From Caballeronia sp. dw_19 (lineage in GTDB: Bacteria > Pseudomonadota > Gammaproteobacteria > Burkholderiales > Burkholderiaceae): DNA of 64,000 bases. The notes beneath the pieces are model-generated. The model had not been told where the DNA came from. It ran no database searches and was given only the letters and a program-made list of their open reading frames with translations. Below are positions 17,780 to 26,322 of this stretch, in pieces. The stretch lies in contig NZ_JAAVUQ010000017.1 of NCBI RefSeq assembly GCF_018449515.1, forward strand, positions 1-64,000. The letters are read 5' to 3'. The translations under genes were made by a program, and so were the position numbers. The number at the start of each line of letters is the position of its first letter. Positions within the stretch are counted from its first letter, which is position 1.

Positions 17780-18706
17780 ATGAGTTGGCAAAGTGCATTG
17801 GCCTGCTGGGTTTTACGTCGCCGGATGCGACCCGAAACGGCTAAGCCGGGTATCGATGTTGCGCGAGCGCGAGCGTTGACGTCGAAGCGCGCGTGGTTGC
17901 CGAAAGTGCCGTCGGGCTGGCGTCTTGAAGAGCGATACGGCCAGGACGATGCCCCGCTTCGCGGTGAGTGGCTGTTGCCCGCTCAGCCGTCTGGCATCAC
18001 GATCCTGTACCTGCATGGCGGCGGTTATTATTTTTGCTCGCCCGCGACGCATCGCGGGCTCGTGTTTCCCCTCGCGAGACGGTCGGGCGCGCGGACCTTT
18101 TCCCTCGATTACCGGCTTGCCCCCGAGCACCCGTTTCCCGCCGCGCTGGACGACACACTGACTGCTTATCGAAAGCTGTTGGCCGATGGCGTGCCGCCTG
18201 CGTCCATCGTGATAGCCGGCGATTCGGCCGGGGGCGGTCTCGCGCTCGCGACGTTGCTGGCTTTACGCGATACAGGCGATTCACTTCCCGCAGGCGCGGC
18301 GTTGTTTGCGCCGTGGACGGATCTGGCGGCGACCGGCGCGTCGGTGACGACCAACGATGGCCTCGATCCCATGTTCTACGGTCGAGCATTCGCGCCGGCG
18401 GGCAAGCTTTATACCGGCGATGCCGATGTACGTAACCCGTACGTGTCGCCACTCTATGGGCGGTTCGACGGTTTGCCGCCGCTCTTCATCCAGGTCGGCG
18501 ATACCGAAGTGCTGCTTGACGATTCCACGCGCGTGGCCGAGAAAGCGCGTGCGGCCGGCGTGAACGTGGACCTCGAGATCTGGCCGAAGATGCCGCACGT
18601 CTTCCAGATGTTCGCGCCGTTTGTGCCTGAGGCGAACCGCGCGCTGGAGCGGGCGGCGGAGTTCGCGCGCCGGGTGACGGCTCCGCAAGCCGTGGAAGCA
18701 TTGTAG
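17780..18706 (+). CDS. Alpha/beta hydrolase of the hormone-sensitive lipase family
   Basis: A 308-residue esterase/lipase-like hydrolase of the HSL (bacterial family IV) type. The oxyanion-hole motif HGGGYYFCS and the nucleophile elbow GDSAGGG are present. A late Asp in VGDTEVLLDD and His in KMPHVFQMF complete the catalytic triad. Substrates of the family are short-chain esters or decorated small molecules; none can be named here. The ATG at 17780 follows AAAGAGGAG at ideal spacing; the longer open frame from 17687 is not needed. It stands alone between the CHRD gene and a convergent EcsC-like gene. No signal peptide, so cytoplasmic. Confidence 0.9.
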   Translation: MSWQSALACWVLRRRMRPETAKPGIDVARARALTSKRAWLPKVPSGWRLEERYGQDDAPLRGEWLLPAQPSGITILYLHGGGYYFCSPATHRGLVFPLARRSGARTFSLDYRLAPEHPFPAALDDTLTAYRKLLADGVPPASIVIAGDSAGGGLALATLLALRDTGDSLPAGAALFAPWTDLAATGASVTTNDGLDPMFYGRAFAPAGKLYTGDADVRNPYVSPLYGRFDGLPPLFIQVGDTEVLLDDSTRVAEKARAAGVNVDLEIWPKMPHVFQMFAPFVPEANRALERAAEFARRVTAPQAVEAL

Positions 18707-18726
18707 AAAGTAGACAAGCTAGCGGT

Positions 18727-19569
18727 TCACTTCCCGCTCGCTATATCGATGGTCTGAAAAGCGCGCTCGACGGCCAGTTGCCCATATTCCCGCTCCAGCC
18801 GGCGCACGGTGAAATGCCCATGCGCCATCTGCTGGAAGTGATCGATGAACACCGTGTTGACCATGGCCCCGAGCACCGCGCCGATTGCCGGGATCGACTT
18901 GGCAGCAACTTGTTCGCTGACCTGCACCGAGAACCGCGACGCCACCGTCTGCAAGAACTTGAGCAACGCGGTCGAGCCGTGTCCGCTCAAACCCTTCGAC
19001 GCAAGCTCGCTCGTCGCCTTCGATACCGACTGCGCCAAGGTCCCACGCACAATGAAATAGCCGATATCGGCGGCATCGTCACTCGAACTCGGGCCGCCCA
19101 TGCCGAGCACCATCATGCATTGCAACTGGGTGTCGATCAGATGCACGTCTTCGCCCTCGCTGCGCGCAATGTCGCAGATCGAACGGAACATCAGCGTGGT
19201 CGTGACGGGCAATTCCACCGGCAACGCGAACAGCCCAAACGCGCCGCCCGCTGCGCCTGTTGTCGCGACGGCCAGCTTGTGCATCAGGTTGTGCGGTTTT
19301 TCGGGTGGCAGCAAGACGCCGTCAACCGTACTTTTACTCAGCGTGCGCAGCGCGAGTTGCAGGCATTTTTTGAGCGCGGCCTGGGTTGCGTCGTCGATTT
19401 TTTCCTGCGCGACGTTCGGCATCCGCGCCATCAGCTTTTCGATGGGCGAGCCAACCACGCTCGCCAGTTTCATCGTCAGCGATGGACTTTCCAGTGCTTC
19501 CTTGGCACGGCGCAAGGTCGCGAGATCTTCCTGCGAGAGGGGCGAAGCGGCGATCGGCGTCGGTTCCAT
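18727..19569 (-). CDS. EcsC family protein
   Basis: A 280-residue protein of the EcsC family, named from the B. subtilis ecs locus and of unclear function. Family features visible are the long helical N-terminal part, a glycine/alanine-rich hydrophobic stretch (ATTGAAGGAFGLFALPVELPVTTT, described here by position near residues 107-132) and the following MFRSICDIARSEGED block. The hydrophobic run suggests membrane association. It is divergent from the DHA2 exporter with a 106-bp gap to its chosen start and convergent with the hydrolase. No role can be assigned. Confidence 0.8.
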   Translation of the reverse strand: MEPTPIAASPLSQEDLATLRRAKEALESPSLTMKLASVVGSPIEKLMARMPNVAQEKIDDATQAALKKCLQLALRTLSKSTVDGVLLPPEKPHNLMHKLAVATTGAAGGAFGLFALPVELPVTTTLMFRSICDIARSEGEDVHLIDTQLQCMMVLGMGGPSSSDDAADIGYFIVRGTLAQSVSKATSELASKGLSGHGSTALLKFLQTVASRFSVQVSEQVAAKSIPAIGAVLGAMVNTVFIDHFQQMAHGHFTVRRLEREYGQLAVERAFQTIDIASGK

Positions 19570-19605
19570 GGCAATTTCAGAAAAAGGTTGAGAAGGCGTC
19601 TGGCC

Positions 19606-19657
19606 TTGGATTAGAGCCTTTCAGCGTGCTATGATTCACATTCTGTTGACAAGTCAA
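19606..19657 (+). promoter_or_regulatory. Promoter and dyad operator of the DHA2 exporter-marR pair
   Basis: A -35 TTGGAT (19606-19611) and -10 TATGAT (19630-19635) are spaced by 18 bp. Immediately after the expected start of transcription lies TTGAC-AA-GTCAA (19646-19657), a short perfect dyad of the kind bound by MarR dimers. The regulator encoded at 21271 would be the candidate ligand. This placement implies that translation starts at 19676 and not at the ATG overlapping the -10. Confidence 0.5.
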
Positions 19658-19675
19658 TCATTGCGGTATCAAAAA

Positions 19676-21274
19676 ATGGCCGTTCATACTGCCGAGCACC
19701 ACTCTGCGGGACAAGTGCTCCCGTTTCGCGAATCGTTGATGGCGATGCTGGGCATCTGCTTCGTGACCATGCTGGTCGCACTCGATCAAACCGTGGTCGG
19801 CACGGCGTTGCCCACCATCGTCGCCGAACTCAGGGGTTTTGACCTTTACGCCTGGGTCGCTACCTCGTACTTGCTTACGTCCGTCATTACCGTGCCTATT
19901 TTCGGCCGGCTCGGCGACTATTACGGCCGCAAACCGTTCGTGATCGCGTCTATCGTCGTGTTCACCGTTGCGTCCGCGCTTTGCGGCCTCGCCAACAATA
20001 TGCTGTTCCTCGTGCTCGCGCGCGGACTTCAGGGCATTGGCGGCGGCATGCTGGTCGGGACCGCGTTTGCGTGCATTGCCGATCTGTTTCCTGACTCCGT
20101 CGTGCGTCTGCGGTGGCAGGTGATGATGAGTTCGGCGTTCGGTATTGCGAACGCAGTCGGGCCCTCGCTTGGCGGGATTCTGACGCAATACTACGGCTGG
20201 CGCTCTGTGTTCTACGTAAATCTGCCGGTCGGCCTGCTGTCAGTGTTTTTCGTCTGGCGCTTCCTTCCGCACCTTCGGCACATCAAGCACGAGGGCAAGA
20301 TGCGTCTGGACTGGCAAGGCGCGGGCCTGATCGCGATTGCGCTGGGTTCGTTGCAACTGTTTGTCGAAATGTTGCCGAAGCACGGCTTGTCGGCCGAGTC
20401 GTTGCTGCTGCTGGCCGCGAGCGTTGCGTCCAGCTATGCGCTCTGGAAATGGGAACGTAGCTGCGATTACGCCATTCTTCCCGTCGATATGTTCCGCAAC
20501 AAGAGCCTGTCCGCGCTCTTTACGCTGGCGATTCTTGGCGGTTTCGCCATGTTTTCGCTGCTGTTTTACGCGCCTTTGCTGTTTCAGGGCGGTTTTGGCA
20601 TGTCGCCGAAAGACGCCGGCCTGATGATCACGCCGCTGGTGGTGTTCATTACGATCGGCAGTATCGTGAATGGCCGGATCGTGACACGCGTGAAGAATCC
20701 CAACGCAATGTTGTTCGTCGGTTTCGCGCTGCTCGCGGTGGCGTGTCTCGGCGTGGTGATCGCCACGCGCTCAATGCCGCGTCCGCTGTTGATGATGTTC
20801 ATGGTGCTGGGCGGAATGGGGCTGGGTTTTGTCATGCCGAACCTGACCGTGTTCGCGCAGTTGACCGCGGGAAGGGAGCATCTGGGGATTGCGACGGCGC
20901 TGCTGCAGTCGCTGCGCATGATTGGCGGGATGATCGGCACGGCGTTGACCGGCACGCTGATCGGCCATCTGTATGCGAGCGGGGTGCAGCTCGCGCTCGA
21001 CAAGGACAGCGCCACTCACTGGCTCGGGGACCTGAGCGATCCGCAGATTCTCATCAACCACGACGCGCAAGCCACGCTGCTTTCGCAACTCGCGGCCGCG
21101 GGTCATAACGGCGCGATGCTGCTTGAATCGGCACGCGAGTCGCTGGTTGCGGCCATTCACATCGGTCTGGCGGTGGCGGCGGTTGTGGCGGTGCTGGCTG
21201 TGTGGCAATCGCGTCGCGTACCGCCGGTGCGCCTGAAGGGCGCGAAGATCGAACCGACGATTGTGGCGGAATGA
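19676..21274 (+). CDS. DHA2 family MFS efflux transporter (EmrB/QacA-like)
   Basis: A 532-residue, 14-helix drug:proton antiporter of the inner membrane. Motif A reads GRLGDYYGRKPF, motif C-like glycine-rich helices follow, and the DHA2 motif LDQTVVGTALPTIVAEL lies in helix 1. I chose the ATG at 19676 (MAVHTAEHHSAGQVLPF) because an earlier ATG at 19631 overlaps a good -10 box. The stop overlaps the start of a MarR regulator by four bases (ATGA), so the two are co-transcribed and translationally coupled. This exporter/MarR pairing typically responds to toxic aromatic or drug-like compounds; the inducer is unknown. Confidence 0.9.
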   Translation: MAVHTAEHHSAGQVLPFRESLMAMLGICFVTMLVALDQTVVGTALPTIVAELRGFDLYAWVATSYLLTSVITVPIFGRLGDYYGRKPFVIASIVVFTVASALCGLANNMLFLVLARGLQGIGGGMLVGTAFACIADLFPDSVVRLRWQVMMSSAFGIANAVGPSLGGILTQYYGWRSVFYVNLPVGLLSVFFVWRFLPHLRHIKHEGKMRLDWQGAGLIAIALGSLQLFVEMLPKHGLSAESLLLLAASVASSYALWKWERSCDYAILPVDMFRNKSLSALFTLAILGGFAMFSLLFYAPLLFQGGFGMSPKDAGLMITPLVVFITIGSIVNGRIVTRVKNPNAMLFVGFALLAVACLGVVIATRSMPRPLLMMFMVLGGMGLGFVMPNLTVFAQLTAGREHLGIATALLQSLRMIGGMIGTALTGTLIGHLYASGVQLALDKDSATHWLGDLSDPQILINHDAQATLLSQLAAAGHNGAMLLESARESLVAAIHIGLAVAAVVAVLAVWQSRRVPPVRLKGAKIEPTIVAE

Positions 21275-21882
21275 GCTCGACAGCAGAAAGCAAGCACGCC
21301 GACGGCACCACCCGCACCACGGCCACGAACGACGCGCGAACGCGCAACACGGAAGTAACCAGCACCAAAGCAGTCAGCCGGGAACCACTCAGCATGGACG
21401 AGACGGAACGTATCGCCTTCATACAGCAGTTCGGGCGCACTTATCGTGCGTTCATGCAGGCGTTCGAATCGCAGGTCGGCCATCCGATGCCGCGCTGGCG
21501 CATCCTGCTCGCGCTGCACGATCATGCGGGCGAGTTGTCGCAGAAGCGGCTGGTTGAGAGGCTGCGCGTGGACCCGGGCGCGCTCACGCGGCAGTTGAAG
21601 ACGCTGGAGGCGCTGGGCTGGATTGCGCGCAGTGTTGATCAGCGTGACAACCGGGTATCGAATGTGGTCCTGACCGATACCGGCCGCGCGGTCACCGAAG
21701 CCGGCATGCCGCGCCGCAATACCTTTCTTCACGAGACACTGTCGACCCTTCCCGACGACGCCGTCACCGCGCTCTCCGGCGCGCTGCGCGCGCTCGAGCA
21801 GCGCATTCAGGAAGTTGCCGCCGGAACTGCCGAACTGAACGGCCCGGGCGAGCCGGGCAGCGCCGTCTCCGACGAAGCCTAG
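21271..21882 (+). CDS. MarR-family transcriptional regulator
   Basis: A 203-residue winged-helix regulator. Residues 1-42 form an unusual Thr/Ala/Lys-rich polar extension. The MarR core then runs from about residue 43 (DETERIAFIQQFGRTYRAF), with the recognition helix region LSQKRLVERLRVDPGALTRQ and the wing RSVDQRDNRVSNVVLTDTGR. The start ATG overlaps the exporter stop codon (ATGA). A later ATG at 21394 would give a more standard-length MarR, so the extension may be untranslated or non-essential. Its 3' end overlaps the convergent deaminase-like gene by four bases. The likely role is repression of its own operon through the dyad at 19646. Confidence 0.88.
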   Translation: MSSTAESKHADGTTRTTATNDARTRNTEVTSTKAVSREPLSMDETERIAFIQQFGRTYRAFMQAFESQVGHPMPRWRILLALHDHAGELSQKRLVERLRVDPGALTRQLKTLEALGWIARSVDQRDNRVSNVVLTDTGRAVTEAGMPRRNTFLHETLSTLPDDAVTALSGALRALEQRIQEVAAGTAELNGPGEPGSAVSDEA

Positions 21883-23153
21883 AACGACGTTTCGATCACT
21901 TCCTTCACGCGATATTTTGTATCGACGACCAGAATCTGGCGCCATTTGTCGAAGGTGAGACAGGGGTGCGAGATGTCGAACGCGATCATGTCGCCGACCT
22001 TGATGTCGTCGCCCGGCTTGATCCGCAAGTAGGCGTGCTGATCCATCATGCCGAAGATCTCCCAGCCTTCATCGGTCGTGATGTCGCGCGGCCATTGCGT
22101 GCCCGGACGGAAATGGCGAGCGGGCTCGGGCATGCCGGCGTCGAAGGCGGCATCGCGTTTTCCCAGGCCGATGATCACGCGATCCGGCTCCGGAATCGAT
22201 TGCACATAGGCCCACAATTGCAGCGCCGGTTTCAACCCTTCGCCCATTTTCTTCGCAATCGGGTTGCGCGCGAAAATCTCGTTCTGCGCTTTCTTGTACA
22301 CACCCACGTCGTGCGTCAGATAACAGCCCGGACGCAGGATCACTTCGATTGCATCGCTATTCGCTTTCGCGAATTCATCGGCGACGACGTCGTACCACGC
22401 CGATCCCGCGCCCGACAGAATGGCCGGCTTGCGTTCGATCTTGCCGTCGGCGACCAGCGCACGCGTCACCTCCACCGCGTTCTGTAGAAACGCCCGTACC
22501 TTCGATTCGTCCTGCAGCACGCCTTCGTAAATCTCGACGCCGGTGAGCTTCACGGCATTGGGCCAGCGTGCGATTGCGGCCAGCACCGCGTCGCGCTGCG
22601 CGTCGTCGCGAATGCCGGTTCGGCCGCCCGCTACGCCCAGTTCCAGCAGCACGTTCACCTGCTTGTTCACATCGCTGAAAAACGTGCCGAGCTGATCGAC
22701 GTTGTCCGCCGAATCAACGAGGCAATGGAACTCAAAATTGGGATCGGTCAGCAATTCCGCGATCATGCCCATGTTGCGCTTGCCGACCAATTGGTTCGCC
22801 ATCAGCACACGATGCACACCGCCGCGATACGCCGCCCGCACTTGATGCGCGGTGGCAAGCGTAATGCCCCACGCGCCGGCTTCCAACTGGCGTCGAAACA
22901 ATTGCGGCGCCATGGTCGTCTTGCCGTGCGGTGCGAGATTTACGCCATATTCCGCCACGAACGCCTGCATCCACTTCAGGTTGTGCTCGATCCGGTCCGC
23001 GTACAGCACGGCGGCCGGCAGGCTCACGTCCTCGTCCAGCAGATTCCAGTCAAGGCGCGCGGCATCCACCAGATGCACGCTGACACCCGGCACCATGCCC
23101 AGACCCTTGCCGAAAGGGTCGATTGTCGCGCTTTGATAGTTTGTAACTTTCAT
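21879..23153 (-). CDS. PLP-dependent amino acid deaminase (D-serine dehydratase/alanine racemase-fold type)
   Basis: A 424-residue fold-type III PLP enzyme. The PLP lysine is probably K78 in NLAPHGKTTMAPQ, which is the hallmark of the D-serine dehydratase-like/D-threonine aldolase family. A glycine-rich phosphate site (SGAGSAWYDVV) and a C-terminal metal-site region with H and C in FDISHPCLTFDK are present. Annotated relatives are called amino acid deaminase. The start ATG sits on the divergent side facing an RpiR regulator. With the neighbouring D-aminoacylase and RidA it fits a pathway that frees D-amino acids and deaminates them to 2-oxo acids, the enamine intermediates being cleared by RidA. 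The exact substrate is not determinable. Confidence 0.87.
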   Translation of the reverse strand: MKVTNYQSATIDPFGKGLGMVPGVSVHLVDAARLDWNLLDEDVSLPAAVLYADRIEHNLKWMQAFVAEYGVNLAPHGKTTMAPQLFRRQLEAGAWGITLATAHQVRAAYRGGVHRVLMANQLVGKRNMGMIAELLTDPNFEFHCLVDSADNVDQLGTFFSDVNKQVNVLLELGVAGGRTGIRDDAQRDAVLAAIARWPNAVKLTGVEIYEGVLQDESKVRAFLQNAVEVTRALVADGKIERKPAILSGAGSAWYDVVADEFAKANSDAIEVILRPGCYLTHDVGVYKKAQNEIFARNPIAKKMGEGLKPALQLWAYVQSIPEPDRVIIGLGKRDAAFDAGMPEPARHFRPGTQWPRDITTDEGWEIFGMMDQHAYLRIKPGDDIKVGDMIAFDISHPCLTFDKWRQILVVDTKYRVKEVIETSF

Positions 23154-23223
23154 GTGCTGCTACTCCATCGTTCGGTTGTATAGAGTCGGGGGCTTGTTTT
23201 GTTGGGTTCGATTTATATCGAGA

Positions 23224-23253
23224 TTGACGCGACAATGGTACAGAAAGTACGAT
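23224..23253 (+). promoter_or_regulatory. Putative promoter of the RpiR-type regulator
   Basis: TTGACG (23224-23229) and TACGAT (23248-23253) are spaced by 18 bp. A small dyad GTAC-N5-GTAC (23238-23250) lies between and over the -10 and could be an autoregulatory site. The predicted transcript start near 23260 supports translation from 23300, not 23252. Confidence 0.45.
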
Positions 23254-23299
23254 GCTTCAGACATTGTTATTTAGTACCAAGCGCTCCGAAAGGGTTTTC

Positions 23300-24211
23300 A
23301 TGAACGTGTCGTCCGAACCGCCAGCCTTCGATATCGTCGCCCGGATTGCCGAGCGCGCGCCCGAATTGCGTTCGGCGGAACGGAAGGTCGCGGCGCTCAT
23401 TCTCGACGATTTGACCGGCGCATCGCGCGCCAGCATTGGTGCGCTCGCAAAAAAAGCCGAGGTCAGCATTGCGACCGTGACGCGTTTTGCGAAGGCGGTC
23501 GGATGCCATGACGTGCGCGAGCTTAAATTGCGGCTGGCTCAGGCGGCGGCGGTCGGCCAGCGGTTCTTGCGCGGCGGTTCGTACGATGAAACCGGTGCCG
23601 ATGATCCCGCCGATTCACTCGCCGCCCGTATTTTCGACGATATCCAGACCACGCTCGCCCACAATCGCGGCGCGTTGCGAGCGGCGCCTATTGCCGCCGC
23701 TGCCGATGCGCTCGCCGATGCACAGATGATCTACGTGTTCGGCATGGGCGGCGGGTCGACCGCTTTAGCCGATGAAATGCGCTTCCGTCTGGTTCGGCTG
23801 GGCCGGCCGGTGGCGTCGTATCAGGATGGTTTGCTGCAACGGATGGTCGCCGCGACGCTCTCGCGTGAGCATGTGGTGGTGGCTTTATCGGTGACGGGGC
23901 AGACGCCCGAGATGGTGGAGAGTTGCCGGATCGCGCGGGAATATGGCGCGCGGGTGATCGCGCTGACCGCGCCCGCGTCGCCGCTCGCGCAACTGGCCAA
24001 CTGGCTGATCCCGATCATCGCGAACGAAACTGATTTTATTTACAAGCCTTCGACGTCCCGCTACGCCATGTTGATGGCGCTCGACCTGCTCGTCACTGAA
24101 CTTGCCGTGAAGCAAGGCGATACGAGCCGCGAGCTTTTGCGGCGCATGAAACATGCGCTGGACGCGTATCGAGGCGGCGGGGTCGATGAACGTCAGCCGT
24201 TGGGCGATTAA
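23300..24211 (+). CDS. MurR/RpiR family transcriptional regulator
   Basis: A 303-residue regulator. The N-terminal RpiR helix-turn-helix (about 12-85) contains SAERKVAALILDD and AKKAEVSIATVTRFAKAVGC. The C-terminal SIS sugar-isomerase domain (about 130-275) contains IYVFGMGGGSTALADEM and VALSVTGQTPEMVE. SIS domains in this family usually sense a phosphosugar, though in D-amino-acid clusters the true ligand is unclear. The ATG at 23300 has AAGGG upstream and lies after the predicted promoter. It is divergent from the deaminase-like gene and 40 bp upstream of the D-aminoacylase gene, so it likely controls both arms. Confidence 0.92.
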   Translation: MNVSSEPPAFDIVARIAERAPELRSAERKVAALILDDLTGASRASIGALAKKAEVSIATVTRFAKAVGCHDVRELKLRLAQAAAVGQRFLRGGSYDETGADDPADSLAARIFDDIQTTLAHNRGALRAAPIAAAADALADAQMIYVFGMGGGSTALADEMRFRLVRLGRPVASYQDGLLQRMVAATLSREHVVVALSVTGQTPEMVESCRIAREYGARVIALTAPASPLAQLANWLIPIIANETDFIYKPSTSRYAMLMALDLLVTELAVKQGDTSRELLRRMKHALDAYRGGGVDERQPLGD

Positions 24212-24251
24212 CCTGCGCTCAAACAACGCGCGAATAGTGAGGGGATAGAGC

Positions 24252-25733
24252 ATGGCATCGGATGGAGAACACGTCGATACGCTGATCAAAGGCGCGCGGG
24301 TGATCGACGGAACTGGTGCGCCGGCGGTTCAGCGCGATGTGGCGGTGAAAGATGGCCGGATCGTGGCGATTGGCGAGCTAACTGGCTGGACGGCCGAGAA
24401 CGTCGTGGAGGCGGAAGGGCGCGTGCTGGCGCCAGGTTTTATCGATGTCCATACGCACGACGATACCCACGTCATTCGGTCCCCGCAGATGCTGCCGAAG
24501 CTATCGCAGGGTGTGACGACGGTGATTGTCGGCAATTGCGGCATCAGCGCGTCGCCGGTGACGTTGAAGGGCGATCCGCCCGATCCGATGAATTTATTAG
24601 GGGAGCGGGGCGATTTCTCTTATCCGACCTTCGCGGCTTATATCGACGCGGTGAACGAGGCGCGGCCGGCCGTGAATGTGGGCGCGTTGATCGGGCACAC
24701 GGCGTTGCGCAACAACCATATGGACCGGCTGGATCGCGGTGCTTCCGCGCAGGAAATCGATGGCATGCGCGCGCAGTTGGAAGAAGCGTTGTCGCACGGG
24801 GCGCTGGGGTTGAGCAGCGGTCTTGCTTATGGCTCGGCGTTTAGTGCACCGCCGGAAGAAGTGATGGCGCTGGCGGAACCTTTGGCCCACGCCGGCGCGT
24901 TGTACACCACGCACATGCGCACCGAATTCGACGCCATTCTCGACGCGATGGGCGAGGCGTATCGGGTGGGCAAACACGCGCGCGTGCCTGTCGTGATCTC
25001 GCATTTGAAGTGCGCGGGGCCATCGAACTGGGGGCGCAGCGCCGAGGTGTTGAAGTCGCTTGAAAATACGCGCGAGGATCAGCCAGTCGGGTGCGATTGT
25101 TATCCGTACAACCGGAGTTCATCAACGCTCGATTTGAAGCAGGTGACCGGCGATATCGAGATCACGATCACGTGGTCGGAGCCGCATCCGGAGATGGCCG
25201 GGAAGTTGATCTCGGGAATCTCGGCGGAGTGGGGCGTGACGCAGCAGGAGGCGGGCAGGCGCTTGCAGCCGGCGGGGGCGGTTTATCACAACATGTCGGA
25301 GGACGACGTGCGGCGGATCCTGTCGCATCCCGCAACAATGGTCGGTTCCGATGGCTTACCGAATGATCCGCTGCCGCATCCGCGGTTATGGGGCGCGTTT
25401 CCGCGAGTGTTGGGGCATTACGCGCGGGATACGTCGCTGATCGCGCTCGAAGAAGCGGTGCGGAAGATGACGGGGTTATCGGCGCGGCGGTTTGGGTTGT
25501 CGGAGCGCGGTCAGATTCAAGTGGGATATCACGCGGACCTGGTGCTCTTCGATGCCGACAAGGTTAGTGACACCGCAACGTTCGCCGAGCCTCGACAGGC
25601 GGCTGACGGTATCGATGCGGTTTGGGTGAATGGGGTGCTTTCGTATCTCGATGGTGCTGTGACGGGATTGAGAGCGGGACATTTTGTGGCGCGTGGCGAG
25701 GGTTCCAGACTCGACGCGCTTGGGCACTTTTGA
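24252..25733 (+). CDS. N-acyl-D-amino-acid deacylase (D-aminoacylase)
   Basis: A 493-residue amidohydrolase-superfamily zinc enzyme that hydrolyses N-acyl-D-amino acids to free D-amino acids and a carboxylic acid. The metal motif is HTHDD (H67, H69) and the bridging cysteine is C96 in VIVGNCGISASP. These correspond to the Cys96/His67/His69 set described for Alcaligenes D-aminoacylase. Downstream ligands appear in YTTHMRTEFDA and VVISHLKCAG, and a catalytic Asp in MVGSDGLPNDP. Length is typical of the family. It sits between the RpiR regulator and ridA, 19 bp from the latter, and probably supplies the deaminase encoded at 21879. Confidence 0.94.
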   Translation: MASDGEHVDTLIKGARVIDGTGAPAVQRDVAVKDGRIVAIGELTGWTAENVVEAEGRVLAPGFIDVHTHDDTHVIRSPQMLPKLSQGVTTVIVGNCGISASPVTLKGDPPDPMNLLGERGDFSYPTFAAYIDAVNEARPAVNVGALIGHTALRNNHMDRLDRGASAQEIDGMRAQLEEALSHGALGLSSGLAYGSAFSAPPEEVMALAEPLAHAGALYTTHMRTEFDAILDAMGEAYRVGKHARVPVVISHLKCAGPSNWGRSAEVLKSLENTREDQPVGCDCYPYNRSSSTLDLKQVTGDIEITITWSEPHPEMAGKLISGISAEWGVTQQEAGRRLQPAGAVYHNMSEDDVRRILSHPATMVGSDGLPNDPLPHPRLWGAFPRVLGHYARDTSLIALEEAVRKMTGLSARRFGLSERGQIQVGYHADLVLFDADKVSDTATFAEPRQAADGIDAVWVNGVLSYLDGAVTGLRAGHFVARGEGSRLDALGHF

Positions 25734-25752
25734 TTAACGTTGAGGATGTGCA

Positions 25753-26136
25753 ATGAAACGATATGGCGTGGAAGGTGGTAAAGGACAAGGCGGCGCGGTC
25801 ATGCCGTTTTCGCGGGCCGTTGAAGCGGACGGATGGCTGTTTGTTTCCGGCCAGACGCCGATGGAAAATGGCGAAGTGATTGAAGGCGGGATTGTGGCCC
25901 AATCGCACAAGGCTATTCAGAATGTTTTCGCGATTTTGAAGGAAGCTGGGTATGGCGCGGAGCATGTCGTGCGTTGCGGCGTCTGGCTTGACGATCCGCG
26001 GGATTTTGCGTCGTTTAACAAGGTATTCAAAGAGTACTTCGGGGAACATCCGCCAGCACGCGCTTGCGTGGTTTCATCGATGGTGATCGATTGCAAGGTC
26101 GAAGTGGATTGCGTGGCTTATAGGAAGGCCGGCTAA
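25753..26136 (+). CDS. RidA-family enamine/imine deaminase
   Basis: A 127-residue YjgF/YER057c/UK114-fold protein. Members form trimers and hydrolyse reactive 2-aminoacrylate and related enamines released by PLP dehydratases. The catalytic arginine is R103 in HPPARACVVSSM, and the family motif SGQTPMENGE lies near residue 33. Placement directly after D-aminoacylase, in a cluster with a PLP deaminase, fits its detoxifying role. It ends the cluster; two palindromes follow. Confidence 0.93.
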   Translation: MKRYGVEGGKGQGGAVMPFSRAVEADGWLFVSGQTPMENGEVIEGGIVAQSHKAIQNVFAILKEAGYGAEHVVRCGVWLDDPRDFASFNKVFKEYFGEHPPARACVVSSMVIDCKVEVDCVAYRKAG

Positions 26137-26143
26137 GTAAAAG

Positions 26144-26194
26144 CTGATTTATATAAATCAGAGTGCATCCGCGAAGGTGAATGTCCGGATGCAC
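26144..26194 (+). terminator. Two adjacent palindromes after ridA
   Basis: CTGATTTATATAAATCAG (26144-26161) is a perfect 18-bp palindrome. It is followed by GTGCATCCG-N14-CGGATGCAC (26163-26194), a 9-bp stem. Neither ends in a clean T-tract, so termination is likely but the mechanism (intrinsic or Rho-linked) is unclear. Confidence 0.45.
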
Positions 26195-26322
26195 AAAATG
26201 AAAAAGTCTTTTTCAGGTGCAGTTTGATTTTTTTCAGCGAACATGGCGAAATGGCTTTTGCGGGTTATAGTCCCCTGTCAAAGTAATACGTCGACGTTTC
26301 AAATAATCAAACGGACACGATC

